Shown in pieces: positions 45,492-53,910 of a stretch of DNA of 64,000 bases; position 1 is the first letter of the stretch; every line of letters begins with the position of its first letter. The DNA is taken from assembly GCF_008124625.1 (NCBI RefSeq), contig NZ_VNHM01000002.1:186001-250000 (forward strand). Direction: 5' to 3'. Source of the DNA: Desulfallas thermosapovorans DSM 6562 (GTDB taxonomy: Bacteria; Bacillota; Desulfotomaculia; Desulfotomaculales; Desulfallaceae). Made by a program: the position numbers and the translations under genes. The notes under the pieces were generated by a model. That model did no database searches. It was not told the origin of the DNA and saw only the letters and a program-made list of their open reading frames with translations.

Positions 45492-46427
45492 ATGCTAGCC
45501 TTTATTTTCCCCGGCCAGGGCTCACAGTTTGTGGGCATGGGTAAGCACTTATACGATAAATATGATTTTATCCGTGAAATATTTGATACAGCCGACCGTG
45601 CGTTGGGTTTTGCCCTTACTGAACTGATTTTTGAAGGCCCGGCGGATGAACTGCAAAAAACAGTTAATGCCCAGCCCGCCATACTTACCGCCAGTATAGC
45701 CATGTACCAGCTTATTAAAAGGGCCGGAATTCGCCCCGGGGCAACGGCGGGGCATAGTTTGGGCGAGTATTCCGCACTGGTGGCGGCCGAAGCTCTTGAT
45801 TTCAGCGACGCGGTACGACTGGTGCGGATGCGCGGGCGGTTTATGCAGGAGGCGGTACCCCTTGGCCAGGGTGGCATGATGGCCGTGCTGGGTTTGACTT
45901 CCGAGGAAGTGGAGGAAGGCTGCCGCCGGGCCTCTGGTGCCGGCATTGTGGAAGCGGCCAATTTCAACTGCCCGGGTCAAGTGGTGGTGGCCGGTGAAAT
46001 GCCCGCCCTGAAAAAAGCCCAGGAGGTATTTAAGAGCATGGGCGCACGGCGTTCAATCTTGTTAAAGGTCAGCGCTCCCTTCCATAGCAGTATGATGACC
46101 CCCGCCGGTGAACGGCTGGTGGCCGAGCTGGCCCGGGTGGAAATCAGGGATCCGGCCATACCGGTGGTGGCCAATATTAACGCTGATTATGTAACCACCG
46201 GGGAACAGGTGCGGGATGCGTTAATCAGGCAGGTATCCGGCCCGGTGATGTGGGAACAAAGCATGCGCCGGCTCATGGCCGATGGATATAATATGTTTGT
46301 GGAAGTGGGGCCGGGGCAGGTACTCACCGGGTTACTTAAAAAGATAGACAAGCAAAGCCGGTTCATTAATTTTGACGGTGAGGGGGAACCGGAACGGGTT
46401 ATTGCCCGTTTGAAGGAGGCGGTATAA
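45492..46427 (+). CDS. fabD: Malonyl-CoA:ACP transacylase
   Basis: FabD moves the malonyl group from CoA to ACP. The 311-aa protein starts AFIFPGQGSQFVGMG, has the active-site serine in GHSLGEYSAL, the VSAPFHSSMM histidine and the QVSGPVMWEQSM motif. It lies 3 bp after fabK and its stop overlaps the fabG start by 1 bp. Confidence 0.96.
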   Translation: MLAFIFPGQGSQFVGMGKHLYDKYDFIREIFDTADRALGFALTELIFEGPADELQKTVNAQPAILTASIAMYQLIKRAGIRPGATAGHSLGEYSALVAAEALDFSDAVRLVRMRGRFMQEAVPLGQGGMMAVLGLTSEEVEEGCRRASGAGIVEAANFNCPGQVVVAGEMPALKKAQEVFKSMGARRSILLKVSAPFHSSMMTPAGERLVAELARVEIRDPAIPVVANINADYVTTGEQVRDALIRQVSGPVMWEQSMRRLMADGYNMFVEVGPGQVLTGLLKKIDKQSRFINFDGEGEPERVIARLKEAV

Positions 46428-47170
46428 TGGATCTTGGCGGTAAAGTGGCCGTGGTCACCGGGGCTTCCCGTGGTATAGGACGGGCTGTAGCCCTAGCCCT
46501 GGCTGAGCGGGGTTGTCATGTGGTGGTTAACTACGCCGGCAACACCGGCGCAGCCGAGGAAACGGCATCCCGGGTGCGCGGGCTAGGGGTCCGGGCGCTG
46601 GTAATAAAGACCGATGTGGCCGACCAGGAACAGGTAAACGCCATGATGAAGCAGGTGCTACAGGAGTTCGGGCGTATTGATATACTGGTCAACAATGCGG
46701 GCATAACCCGTGATAATCTACTGCCGCGCTTACAGGAACAAGACTGGGATGCAGTGCTAAACACCAATTTAAAGGGAGCCTACCACTGTGCCAGGGCGGT
46801 GTTGCGTCCAATGCTCAAGGCACGCTGGGGGCGCATTATCAACATCAGTTCCGTGGTGGCGTTATCCGGTAACCCGGGGCAGACCAATTATGCAGCCGCC
46901 AAGGCGGGCCTGATTGGTTTTACCAAATCGCTGGCCCGGGAAATCGGTTCCCGCAATATTACTGTAAATGCCGTAGCACCGGGGTATATTGCCACGGATA
47001 TGACCGCCGGTTTAACTGAGGAAAACAAGTCCCAGATGCTAAATAGTATACCGCTGGGCCGGTTGGGCACCCCTGAAGATGTGGCCGCTGCAGTGGCCTT
47101 TCTGGCCGGGGACGGGGCCGGTTATATAACAGGGCAGGTTCTTGTGGTAGACGGCGGCATGGCTATGTAA
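46427..47170 (+). CDS. fabG: 3-oxoacyl-ACP reductase
   Basis: FabG reduces the beta-keto group with NADPH. This 247-aa short-chain dehydrogenase has the cofactor motif TGASRGIGRAVA, NNAGITRD, the catalytic Ser in INISSVV and YAAAKAG (Tyr-x-x-x-Lys), and IATDMT. It is co-transcribed between fabD and acpP. Confidence 0.96.
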   Translation: MDLGGKVAVVTGASRGIGRAVALALAERGCHVVVNYAGNTGAAEETASRVRGLGVRALVIKTDVADQEQVNAMMKQVLQEFGRIDILVNNAGITRDNLLPRLQEQDWDAVLNTNLKGAYHCARAVLRPMLKARWGRIINISSVVALSGNPGQTNYAAAKAGLIGFTKSLAREIGSRNITVNAVAPGYIATDMTAGLTEENKSQMLNSIPLGRLGTPEDVAAAVAFLAGDGAGYITGQVLVVDGGMAM

Positions 47171-47191
47171 ACAATGGGAGGGGGTGAAACT

Positions 47192-47425
47192 GTGGCTGAT
47201 ATATTTGAAAAGGTAAAGGAAATAATAGTTGAACAACTGGGGGTAGAACCTGAGGATGTTAAACCAGAGGCTTCCTTTGTAGATGACCTGGGGGCGGACT
47301 CTCTGGATATTGTAGAACTGGTCATGGCTTTGGAGGAAACATTTGATTTGCAGATCCCCGATGAAGATGCGGAAAAAATCCGCAAGGTGGGAGAAGCCGT
47401 GCAATACATTAAGGATCATCAATAA
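47192..47425 (+). CDS. acpP: Acyl carrier protein
   Basis: ACP carries growing acyl chains on phosphopantetheine. The GTG start at 47192 with GGGAGGGGG 7 bp upstream gives the standard 77 aa. The pantetheine-bearing serine lies in GADSLDIVE. The acidic helices are typical. A hairpin follows, before fabF. Confidence 0.96.
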   Translation: MADIFEKVKEIIVEQLGVEPEDVKPEASFVDDLGADSLDIVELVMALEETFDLQIPDEDAEKIRKVGEAVQYIKDHQ

Positions 47426-47431
47426 AAAGTA

Positions 47432-47465
47432 AAAAGCCCCGCCGGTAAACCGGTGGGCTTTTTTG
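47432..47465 (+). terminator. Intra-operon terminator between acpP and fabF
   Basis: AAAAGCCC-GCCGG pairs with CCGGT-GGGCTTTTTT (47432-47464). It lies between two genes of one pathway, so it may be a partial terminator that keeps acpP mRNA above fabF. Confidence 0.75.
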
Positions 47466-47504
47466 AATCACTATATTATTACAGGTTTTCCGGGAGGTTT
47501 TGTA

Positions 47505-48758
47505 TTGTTTAAAAGAGTCGTAATTACCGGAATCGGGGCGGTTACCCCGGTGGGAAACAATCTGGATGAATTCTGGAACAATCTCACCGGCGGTGTCAGT
47601 GGTGTAGGAACCATTTCCCGGTTTGATACAACAGGATACAGCAGTAAAATTGCGGCCGAAGTGAAAAATTTCAACCCCACGGACTTTATTGACCGCAAAG
47701 AGGCCCGCCGGATGGACCGTTTTACCCACTATGCCCTGGCAGCCACCGCCATGGCCGTGGAAAACGCGGGGCTTGACGTGAGTAAAATAAATGGTGACCG
47801 GGCCGGGGTTATTTTGGGTTCCGGCGTGGGAGGCATTGAAACACTGGAAGAACAGCACCGGGTGCTGGCGGAGCGTGGCCCGGGCCGGGTGAGTCCTTTT
47901 TTTATACCGATGATGATTTCCAACATGGCCTCGGGTCGTATAGCCATTAATTACGGTTTGCGTGGCTGCAATGTAACCACCACCAGCGCCTGCGCATCCA
48001 GTGCCAATGCCCTGGGAGATGCCTTTAAAGTGATCCAGCACGGCCAGGCTGATATAATGATCAGCGGGGGGACCGAGGCACCCATTACACCGCTGGCCGT
48101 GGCGGGCTTTTGTTCCATGAAAGCCCTGTCCACCCGCAATGACGATCCCGCCGGGGCCAGCCGTCCCTTTGATACTGGCCGTGACGGTTTTGTAATTGCC
48201 GAAGGTGCGGTAATACTGGTATTGGAGGAAATGGAACATGCACTGGCCCGGGGTGCCGAAATACTGGCTGAGATTACCGGGTATGGTGCCTCCTGTGACG
48301 CCTATCATATTACCGCTCCTGACCCGGTGGGCACCGGAGCTGTGCTGTCCATGCGTTTGGCTCTGGATGATGCCGGCCTGGCCCCGGAAGAGGTGGATTA
48401 TATTAATGCTCACGGCACTTCCACTTCGCTGGGCGATAAATTGGAGACCCTGGCTATTAAAGAGGTTTTCGGCATACATGCCAAAAACCTGGCGGTCAGT
48501 TCCACCAAGTCAATGACGGGGCATTTGCTGGGGGCGGCAGGCGGTTTGGAAACTGCGGTTTGTGTGCTGGCTATTAAAAAGAGCGTGATTCCTCCCACTA
48601 TTAACCTGACCCACCCTGATCCGGATTGCGATCTGGATTATGTGCCCAACGTCGCCCGCCGGGCTGATGTTGCGGTGGCATTAACCAATTCATTTGGTTT
48701 TGGCGGGCATAATGCCACGCTGGTTATAGAAAGGTTTGTGGCGGAAAGGAACAAATAA
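47505..48758 (+). CDS. fabF: Beta-ketoacyl-ACP synthase II
   Basis: FabF condenses acyl-ACP with malonyl-ACP during elongation. The protein has the catalytic Cys in [12 protein letters not shown] and the two His in [11 protein letters not shown] and [12 protein letters not shown] 47505 with GGGAGG 7 bp upstream gives [15 protein letters not shown] and 417 aa; the ATG-less extension to 47463 lies in the terminator. The stop is 1 bp before the rnc start. Confidence 0.95.
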   Translation: MFKRVVITGIGAVTPVGNNLDEFWNNLTGGVSGVGTISRFDTTGYSSKIAAEVKNFNPTDFIDRKEARRMDRFTHYALAATAMAVENAGLDVSKINGDRAGVILGSGVGGIETLEEQHRVLAERGPGRVSPFFIPMMISNMASGRIAINYGLRGCNVTTTSACASSANALGDAFKVIQHGQADIMISGGTEAPITPLAVAGFCSMKALSTRNDDPAGASRPFDTGRDGFVIAEGAVILVLEEMEHALARGAEILAEITGYGASCDAYHITAPDPVGTGAVLSMRLALDDAGLAPEEVDYINAHGTSTSLGDKLETLAIKEVFGIHAKNLAVSSTKSMTGHLLGAAGGLETAVCVLAIKKSVIPPTINLTHPDPDCDLDYVPNVARRADVAVALTNSFGFGGHNATLVIERFVAERNK

Positions 48759-48759
48759 C

Positions 48760-49467
48760 ATGGAGCGTTTTAGCGACATAATTGATGATTTACAAAGGAA
48801 GGTGCACTTCGTTTGGCGTAACCCTGAGCTGTTGCGCCTGGCGCTGGTGCACAGCTCTTTTACATATGAAAACAAAGGCCGGGCGGAGCAAAACAATGAG
48901 CGATTGGAGTTTCTGGGTGACGCTGTATTGGAATTAATTATCAGCGATTACTACTATCACCTGTTTCCCCATAAGACGGAGGGTGAGCTCACCAAAATGC
49001 GTGCATTAACGGTATGCGAACCATCCCTGGCTGCGGTGGCCAGCCGGCTGGAACTGGGCCGGTATTTGTTTATGGGGCGGGGTGAGGAGCGCTCCGGTGG
49101 GCGGGAAAGGCCTTCCTTACTGGCGGATGCCTTTGAAGCCCTGCTGGGTTCGGTGTACCTGGATGCCGGTTTGGATGAGGCCCGCCGGGTGGCGTTGCAG
49201 CAGCTGGCCGACATTATCGAAGAGGTCAAATCAGGTCAGTCAATGCGTGATTATAAAACCGATTTGCAGGAAATATTACAGCGGAAAAGTGCTGACCCCA
49301 TCCATTACCTTATTATTGATGAACAAGGCCCTGATCATGATAAAATATTTACGGCGGCGGTGGAATACCGGGGTAAAAGATTGGGCTGGGGGCGGGGCCG
49401 GCAAAAAAAAGAAGCGGAACAGCAAGCGGCCAAGATGGCGCTGGAAAAATATGCACGCGAAATATAG
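48760..49467 (+). CDS. rnc: Ribonuclease III
   Basis: RNase III cuts double-stranded RNA, including rRNA precursors. The 235-aa protein has the catalytic signature NERLEFLGDAVLEL (about 45-58), the second acidic cluster LLADAFEALLGSVYLD and a C-terminal dsRNA-binding domain (about 160-232). ATG 48760 is favoured by AAAGGA 9 bp upstream. In most Firmicutes smc follows; here ftsY does. Confidence 0.95.
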   Translation: MERFSDIIDDLQRKVHFVWRNPELLRLALVHSSFTYENKGRAEQNNERLEFLGDAVLELIISDYYYHLFPHKTEGELTKMRALTVCEPSLAAVASRLELGRYLFMGRGEERSGGRERPSLLADAFEALLGSVYLDAGLDEARRVALQQLADIIEEVKSGQSMRDYKTDLQEILQRKSADPIHYLIIDEQGPDHDKIFTAAVEYRGKRLGWGRGRQKKEAEQQAAKMALEKYAREI

Positions 49468-49570
49468 TGTAGCCATGTGGAATGTTCAACAGTAATTAAT
49501 ATGACATGACGACTATTTTGCACTAATGTTATATAATATGTTACATCGAGCAAGCCGGGGGGTATTTAAA

Positions 49571-50512
49571 ATGGGTTTTTTTAGTAAGTTAAAGGAGAGC
49601 CTGAGCAAAACTAGAAAGAATTTTGTAGAAAAAATAGATTCCATAGTCACCGGCCGTAAAATTATTGATGAAGAACTTTATGAAGAGCTGGAAGAGGCAC
49701 TGATCCAGGCTGACGTGGGCATTGACGCCGCACTGGAACTGGTGGAAAATCTACGTGGTGAAGTGAAAAAACGCCGGATCGGTGACCCGGAAGAATTAAA
49801 GGCTGTACTTAAGGAATTGATCCAGGAAATTTTGGGCGAAGAAACGGCTGCCATAAATATAAATAGCGAACAGCCTGCGGTAATTATGGTGGTGGGGGTC
49901 AATGGTGTGGGCAAGACTACCACCATTGGCAAACTTGCCCGCTATTACAAGGAACAAGGTAAAAGTGTGCTATTAAGCGCTGCGGACACTTTCCGGGCGG
50001 CGGCCATTGACCAGTTGGAGATATGGGGCAACCGGGTGGGAGTGGCGGTGATCAAACACTCCGAGGGTTCCGATCCCGCCGCTGTAGCCTTTGATTCACT
50101 CCAGGCCGCCCGGGCCAGAAAAATTGATGTGCTTATCGTGGATACTGCAGGCCGGCTGCACACCAAAAGCAACTTAATGGAGGAATTGAAAAAGGTGCAC
50201 CGGGTGCTGGGACGGGAAATGCCCGGCGCTCCTCACGAGGTACTGCTGGTGCTGGATGCCACCACAGGGCAAAATGCCATCAGCCAGGCTCGTCTTTTTA
50301 AAGAGGCGGTGGGGGTGACCGGGGTGGCCCTGACCAAATTGGACGGTACCGCCAAGGGCGGGGTGGTAATTGCCATTAAACAGGGTTTGGATATACCCAT
50401 CAAGATGATTGGTGTGGGCGAGGGTATAGATGATTTGCGTCCCTTTAACGCCCGGGAATTTGCCGACGCTTTGTTTGAAACGGGAAATCAGGCGGCGGAG
50501 CGGGTGAGCTGA
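49571..50512 (+). CDS. ftsY: Signal recognition particle receptor FtsY
   Basis: FtsY is the SRP receptor GTPase that delivers ribosomes to the Sec translocon. The 313-aa protein has a short N-terminal A region, the N domain, and a G domain with [31 protein letters not shown] and [13 protein letters not shown] 49571 gives the conserved [18 protein letters not shown]. It is the last gene before a terminator. Confidence 0.95.
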   Translation: MGFFSKLKESLSKTRKNFVEKIDSIVTGRKIIDEELYEELEEALIQADVGIDAALELVENLRGEVKKRRIGDPEELKAVLKELIQEILGEETAAININSEQPAVIMVVGVNGVGKTTTIGKLARYYKEQGKSVLLSAADTFRAAAIDQLEIWGNRVGVAVIKHSEGSDPAAVAFDSLQAARARKIDVLIVDTAGRLHTKSNLMEELKKVHRVLGREMPGAPHEVLLVLDATTGQNAISQARLFKEAVGVTGVALTKLDGTAKGGVVIAIKQGLDIPIKMIGVGEGIDDLRPFNAREFADALFETGNQAAERVS

Positions 50513-50590
50513 TTTAAAGATGCAAACGGGATATTCCACGTAAATTTGGGGGGAGTGGAATATCAGGTTGGGAGTATAGTGTTTTTTTAA

Positions 50591-50636
50591 GTAAAAAGGG
50601 CTCAAGACCTGGTTTTTAGATCTTGAACCCTTTTCC
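50591..50636. terminator. Terminator between ftsY and the sensor kinase
   Basis: AAAAGGGCTCAAGA (from 50592) pairs, with one mismatch, with TCTTGAACCCTTTT (ending about 50634). The genes are convergent and the hairpin can serve both. Confidence 0.75.
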
Positions 50637-50678
50637 TTTGACTAAAACTAAAGACAATATGATAAGAAAATGATTAAA

Positions 50679-51725
50679 TTAACTTGTCGGTAGGAGTACC
50701 GTCACTGTAGTGTCATTACCCGGTTTGCTTTGTATATCAAGATGACCCCCGTGATTATCGATAACTTTTTTAATTATGAACATTCCGAGTCCAGTGCCCT
50801 TTTCCTTGGTGGTGAAAAAGGGGTCGAAAATGCTAGCTATGGTTTGCTCATCCATACCTACCCCTGTATCTTTGATCACAACTTTTACATAGTCTTCATG
50901 CTTGCTTTGCGAAGTATGTAAAAAGATTTTGCCGCCATTGGGAAGGGCTTCAAGGGCGTTTTTCAGGATGTTCAGGAACACTTGCTTTAGCTGGTCACTA
51001 TCCCCGGAAATAGCCGGCAAATCATTTGTTATATCCAGGTTGATTTCCAGGTTGCGGCGGAATATTTCGCTTTCCATCAACATGACCACGTCGTTGATAA
51101 TTTTTGATATACAACACGGGATACGTTTGGAATAACCGGGCTTGGACAGTTGTAAAAACTCGGTAAGCAGGTTGTTGACCCGGTTCAACTCAGCAAGTGA
51201 TAAAGAAATATATTTTTCTTTTGAGGTTCCTTTTAAATGATTTTGCAGCAATTGCATAAAACCACTAATTATCGTAAGAGGATTGCGAATTTCGTGCACC
51301 ATTCCAGCCGCCATTTGTCCCAAGATAGCAAGCTTTTCAGCTTTGATAACTGCGTTCTCCAATTCCTGCTGTCTACCAACAGGGATAAATACAGCCATGG
51401 CTCCTGCGGTGGCACCGTTTTTTTCCTTAACCAAGTAAGTATTTACTGTGCATTCAAAGGGACCTGTTACGGGCAGTACAGTTTCGGGGTTAAGTCCTTG
51501 AAATTCAATGCCGGTATGGATTGTTTGCAATAACTTATTGATGCCGTGCCCCTGGTGCTTGGAAACAGTATGCAGTGACCTGCCCAGAACATCGTTTTTT
51601 AACCCGGTCATTCTGGACAGTACCTGGTTCATTACACAGATGCGGCCCTCCCGGTTAATCATCAGTATCCCTGCGGGTAAATGATTCACAGCTAAATCTA
51701 GCCAACCCTCCGCCAATGCTACCAT
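50679..51725 (-). CDS. PAS-domain sensor histidine kinase
   Basis: The protein (348 aa from ATG 51725, GTGGAGG about 11 bp upstream) has an N-terminal PAS domain (about 5-115), a HisKA dimerisation domain with the H-box GMVHEIRNPLT, and a HATPase domain with N-box NILKNALEAL, G1 DTGVGMD and G2 GTGLGM. It has no membrane segment, so it senses a cytoplasmic signal. Kinases of this shape often feed the Spo0A phosphorelay in spore formers. No response regulator is adjacent, so it is an orphan here. Confidence 0.88.
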   Translation of the reverse strand: MVALAEGWLDLAVNHLPAGILMINREGRICVMNQVLSRMTGLKNDVLGRSLHTVSKHQGHGINKLLQTIHTGIEFQGLNPETVLPVTGPFECTVNTYLVKEKNGATAGAMAVFIPVGRQQELENAVIKAEKLAILGQMAAGMVHEIRNPLTIISGFMQLLQNHLKGTSKEKYISLSLAELNRVNNLLTEFLQLSKPGYSKRIPCCISKIINDVVMLMESEIFRRNLEINLDITNDLPAISGDSDQLKQVFLNILKNALEALPNGGKIFLHTSQSKHEDYVKVVIKDTGVGMDEQTIASIFDPFFTTKEKGTGLGMFIIKKVIDNHGGHLDIQSKPGNDTTVTVLLPTS

Positions 51726-51806
51726 ATTAATTAAAACCTCCACTTAACAGATAGCCCCATTCCCATCAAGCCGCTGTACATAGGTGGCTTGAGGGACCCT
51801 GGGAAT

Positions 51807-52070
51807 TTAATCCTTAAAGTAATCGGAAATTAGATTACCGTTGCGTAGACGGTAAATGGACAACTCCTTTGTTCCGCTTATTTCCAAAATACCAATGGCA
51901 GTTAGGCAATTAAGGGCCGATTCCACCTGGTGACGGGGACGATGCAAACGGAGAGCCAAACCATCTACAGTGTCCCGTGTATGCGGGTTGGCTTGAAAAA
52001 AGGCTAATAACTCTATCCTGATTACGCTCTGGAGAATTGGGTCCGTTTCATTGTTTAATCCTTTGGGCAC
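51807..52070 (-). CDS. Small winged-helix protein
   Basis: The 87-aa protein has a winged-helix pattern: a helix QSVIRIELLAFF, then DTVDGLALRLHRPRHQVESAL as the helix-turn-helix and a wing SIYRLRNGNLI. It is probably a DNA-binding regulator. It overlaps the upstream V4R remnant by 23 bp, so both are likely on one transcript. No effector domain is present. It seems intact, unlike its two upstream neighbours. Confidence 0.65.
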   Translation of the reverse strand: MPKGLNNETDPILQSVIRIELLAFFQANPHTRDTVDGLALRLHRPRHQVESALNCLTAIGILEISGTKELSIYRLRNGNLISDYFKD

Positions 52071-52353
52071 GGGTCTTCCTCCTCAGTGATAATTTCTTAG
52101 GAAGAGGCAAGGTGAGGAATTCGCAGTAACCCGCCCCGGTAGACTGGCAGACCATCTCTTCGCAAATAATCTCTTTTTCAAAGATTACACTTAGATAGGC
52201 GGCAAAGAATCCCCGCAGCAGGTCACAAATTACCTGCGGGCTACGATATAATTGTCCATACTCATGCGTAACGGCCACTTGAAAGGAGTCATAGCACCGG
52301 ATCTTGGCTCTGTTGCGGGTTAAGCTGACAGAAACCATTTCCAATCTTCCCAA
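52048..52353 (-). pseudogene. V4R (4-vinyl reductase-like) domain remnant
   Basis: Only the C-terminal half of a V4R small-ligand domain remains: a DSFQVAVTHEYG strand, the helix PQVICDLLRGFFAAYLSVIF and the closing Cys pattern ICEEMVCQSTGAGYCEFL. A complete V4R protein is roughly twice as long. The frame is open for about 25 codons upstream (ending KIRP-CRPLELLQEEIKNYG) but lacks a good start and overlaps the KaiC fragment in another frame. I read it as the product of a deletion that also removed the N-terminal half. A short functional form cannot be excluded. Confidence 0.6.
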
Positions 52354-52385
52354 TCCATAGTTCTTTATTTCTTCCTGAAGTAGCT

Positions 52386-52610
52386 CTAATGGTCGGCAAG
52401 GGCGAATTTTTCCGTACTACCCTCTTCTTCATAAGCGTCAATAAAAATCAGTCTACCTGTCTCTTCATATGCAGGGGTACCGACATCGAAGCTTAACAGG
52501 TGCTCACGCATTGCACCGGGTACCCCTTCGATCAAAACTGAATTGCCAGGAACAATTCCTCCGTATAATAGCTTATCAAAACCCTTTATCCCGGTAGGTA
52601 TTTTGGTCAA
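52386..52610 (-). pseudogene. KaiC/RAD55-like ATPase remnant
   Basis: The N-terminal 40 residues match the KaiC/RadA-like ATPase family: TKIPTGIKGFDKLLYGGI followed by GNSVLIEGVPG. The Walker A should continue GVPGxGKT, but here it reads GVPGAMREHLL, so the ATP-binding lysine is gone and the rest of the roughly 230-aa domain is missing. The stop comes after 74 residues. It starts at TTG with GGAAAGGGGG upstream, and a palindrome lies in its promoter region. This looks like decay by internal deletion. Confidence 0.65.
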
Positions 52611-52635
52611 ATAGAATTGCCCCCTTTCCAATATT

Positions 52636-52658
52636 AATTTAGAACAATACTCTAAATT
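52636..52658. promoter_or_regulatory. Inverted repeat upstream of the KaiC/V4R/HTH cluster
   Basis: AATTTAGA (52636-52643) and TCTAAATT (52651-52658) form a perfect 8-bp inverted repeat with a 7-bp spacer, about 25 bp upstream of the cluster's first start codon. It could be an operator for the winged-helix protein. Confidence 0.5.
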
Positions 52659-52818
52659 CTACATTACCTAAAATATTCCTTTGCGAATGGGATAAATTTC
52701 TATGTTTATAAACACCAATAGGTTTTGGAGGAAGGAGAAAAAAACTATTTATTTTTTGTCAGATCAATAGTACAATTAAATTAAAATAAGGCATGGAGCC
52801 TTGGGGAAAAATGTACAA

Positions 52819-52896
52819 TTGACCGGTCAAAGCAATTGAAAAACTTACAAAAACGATCATGAAGATCTGGCCTGATAAAAGGGCTTGATCTTTTTT
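52819..52896 (+). promoter_or_regulatory. Leader of the Ni/Co transport cluster: palindrome and terminator-like hairpin
   Basis: A perfect 12-bp palindrome, TTGACCGGTCAA (52819-52830), is followed by AAGATC (about 52861) pairing with GATCTT plus TTTT (about 52887-52896), just before the AGGAGGG ribosome site of the lipoprotein gene. The pair resembles an operator plus attenuator. No NiCo or cobalamin riboswitch signature was found. Confidence 0.45.
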
Positions 52897-52915
52897 GTTT
52901 TTCAGGAGGGATAAA

Positions 52916-53761
52916 ATGAAAAAAACCGTTAATTTAGCTGCCGGTATTGTGTTGCTCTTATTTTTACTGGCCATTTCCGGCTGTAATTCCGGCGCCAGTG
53001 ATGAAACGGGCCAACAGGCGCAGCAGAGTGCACAGAAAACGGGAACATTGCAGTTTATAGCCAATGGGGAAGATTTTGTACGTCAAGGTTTTGTATCCAA
53101 GGACGGGTGGGCTATTACTTTTGACCATGTGTATGTAAACCTCTCCGATATCACCGCCTATCAAGCCGATCCCCCCTATGACGCCCACGCCGGCGGTGCG
53201 GTACAAGCCCAAAACAAAGCCGCACTGGCGGGTACTTATACTGTGGACCTGGCCCTGGGGGATGAAAACGCGGACCCCATTCTGGTGGGAGAGGTAACGG
53301 ATGCTGTGTCAGGTCACTATAACGCCATATCGTGGAAAATGATCCGGGCAACGGAAGGTCCCGCCGAGGGTTATAGTATGATGATCAAGGGTATGGCGGA
53401 AAAAGACGGGCAAACTGTTGATTTTACAATCAAAGATGAACAAGAGTATCTATACACGGGCGGCGACTATGTGGGAGATGAACGCAAAGGCGTGCTGCAA
53501 GAGGGCGGTACTGCGAATGTGGAGATGACCTTTCACTTTGATCACATTTTCGGTGATGCCGAAACTCCGCTGGAGGACGAGCTTAATACAGGTGCACCGG
53601 GCTTTAAACCCTTTGCCTCCATCGCGAAAAACGGCCGGGTTGATGTAGATATGGCTACCCTGGAAAGCATGATTACACAAGAGGATTATCAAAAATTGCA
53701 GGCCATGTTGCCTACGCTGGGCCATGTGGGAGAAGGGCACTGTAATGTGGAAAAGCTTTAA
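52916..53761 (+). CDS. Unrecognised lipoprotein preceding a Ni/Co transporter
   Basis: The 281-aa precursor has a signal peptide with a lipobox (AISGC, about residues 18-22), then a Ser/Gln-rich linker and a globular domain (about 45-281). Histidines and acids cluster in AITFDHVYVNLSD, DAHAGG, TFHFDHIFGD and the C-terminal GHVGEGHCNVEKL, which would suit metal binding. I cannot name the family. AGGAGGG lies 5 bp before ATG 52916. It sits upstream of a NikL/CbiM/CbiQ/CbiO set, separated by a strong hairpin, so a role in nickel or cobalt capture is a reasonable inference. Confidence 0.6.
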   Translation: MKKTVNLAAGIVLLLFLLAISGCNSGASDETGQQAQQSAQKTGTLQFIANGEDFVRQGFVSKDGWAITFDHVYVNLSDITAYQADPPYDAHAGGAVQAQNKAALAGTYTVDLALGDENADPILVGEVTDAVSGHYNAISWKMIRATEGPAEGYSMMIKGMAEKDGQTVDFTIKDEQEYLYTGGDYVGDERKGVLQEGGTANVEMTFHFDHIFGDAETPLEDELNTGAPGFKPFASIAKNGRVDVDMATLESMITQEDYQKLQAMLPTLGHVGEGHCNVEKL

Positions 53762-53769
53762 ATAAATGA

Positions 53770-53809
53770 CGGTACCTATTCCCTTTGTAATTATTGGGAA
53801 TAGGTACCG
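53770..53809. repeat. Perfect 14-bp hairpin without a T tract
   Basis: CGGTACCTATTCCC (53770-53783) and GGGAATAGGTACCG (53796-53809) form a stem with a 12-nt loop between the lipoprotein and the transporter genes. It lacks a U run and could be an mRNA processing or stability element. Confidence 0.65.
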
Positions 53810-53910
53810 GCACTACATATAAGCTGTTATGACCTGTGCCGGTCTTCAAACCGGGGGCTGTAGAATGTTGCTGCCGGTATCCTGTAATTGTATAACGAGG
53901 AGTTAAAATT

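Noticed and set aside
47409-48479. Long minus-strand ORF of 356 codons opposite fabF
   Set aside because: It is an antisense shadow of the conserved fabF gene with no recognisable domain or ribosome site.
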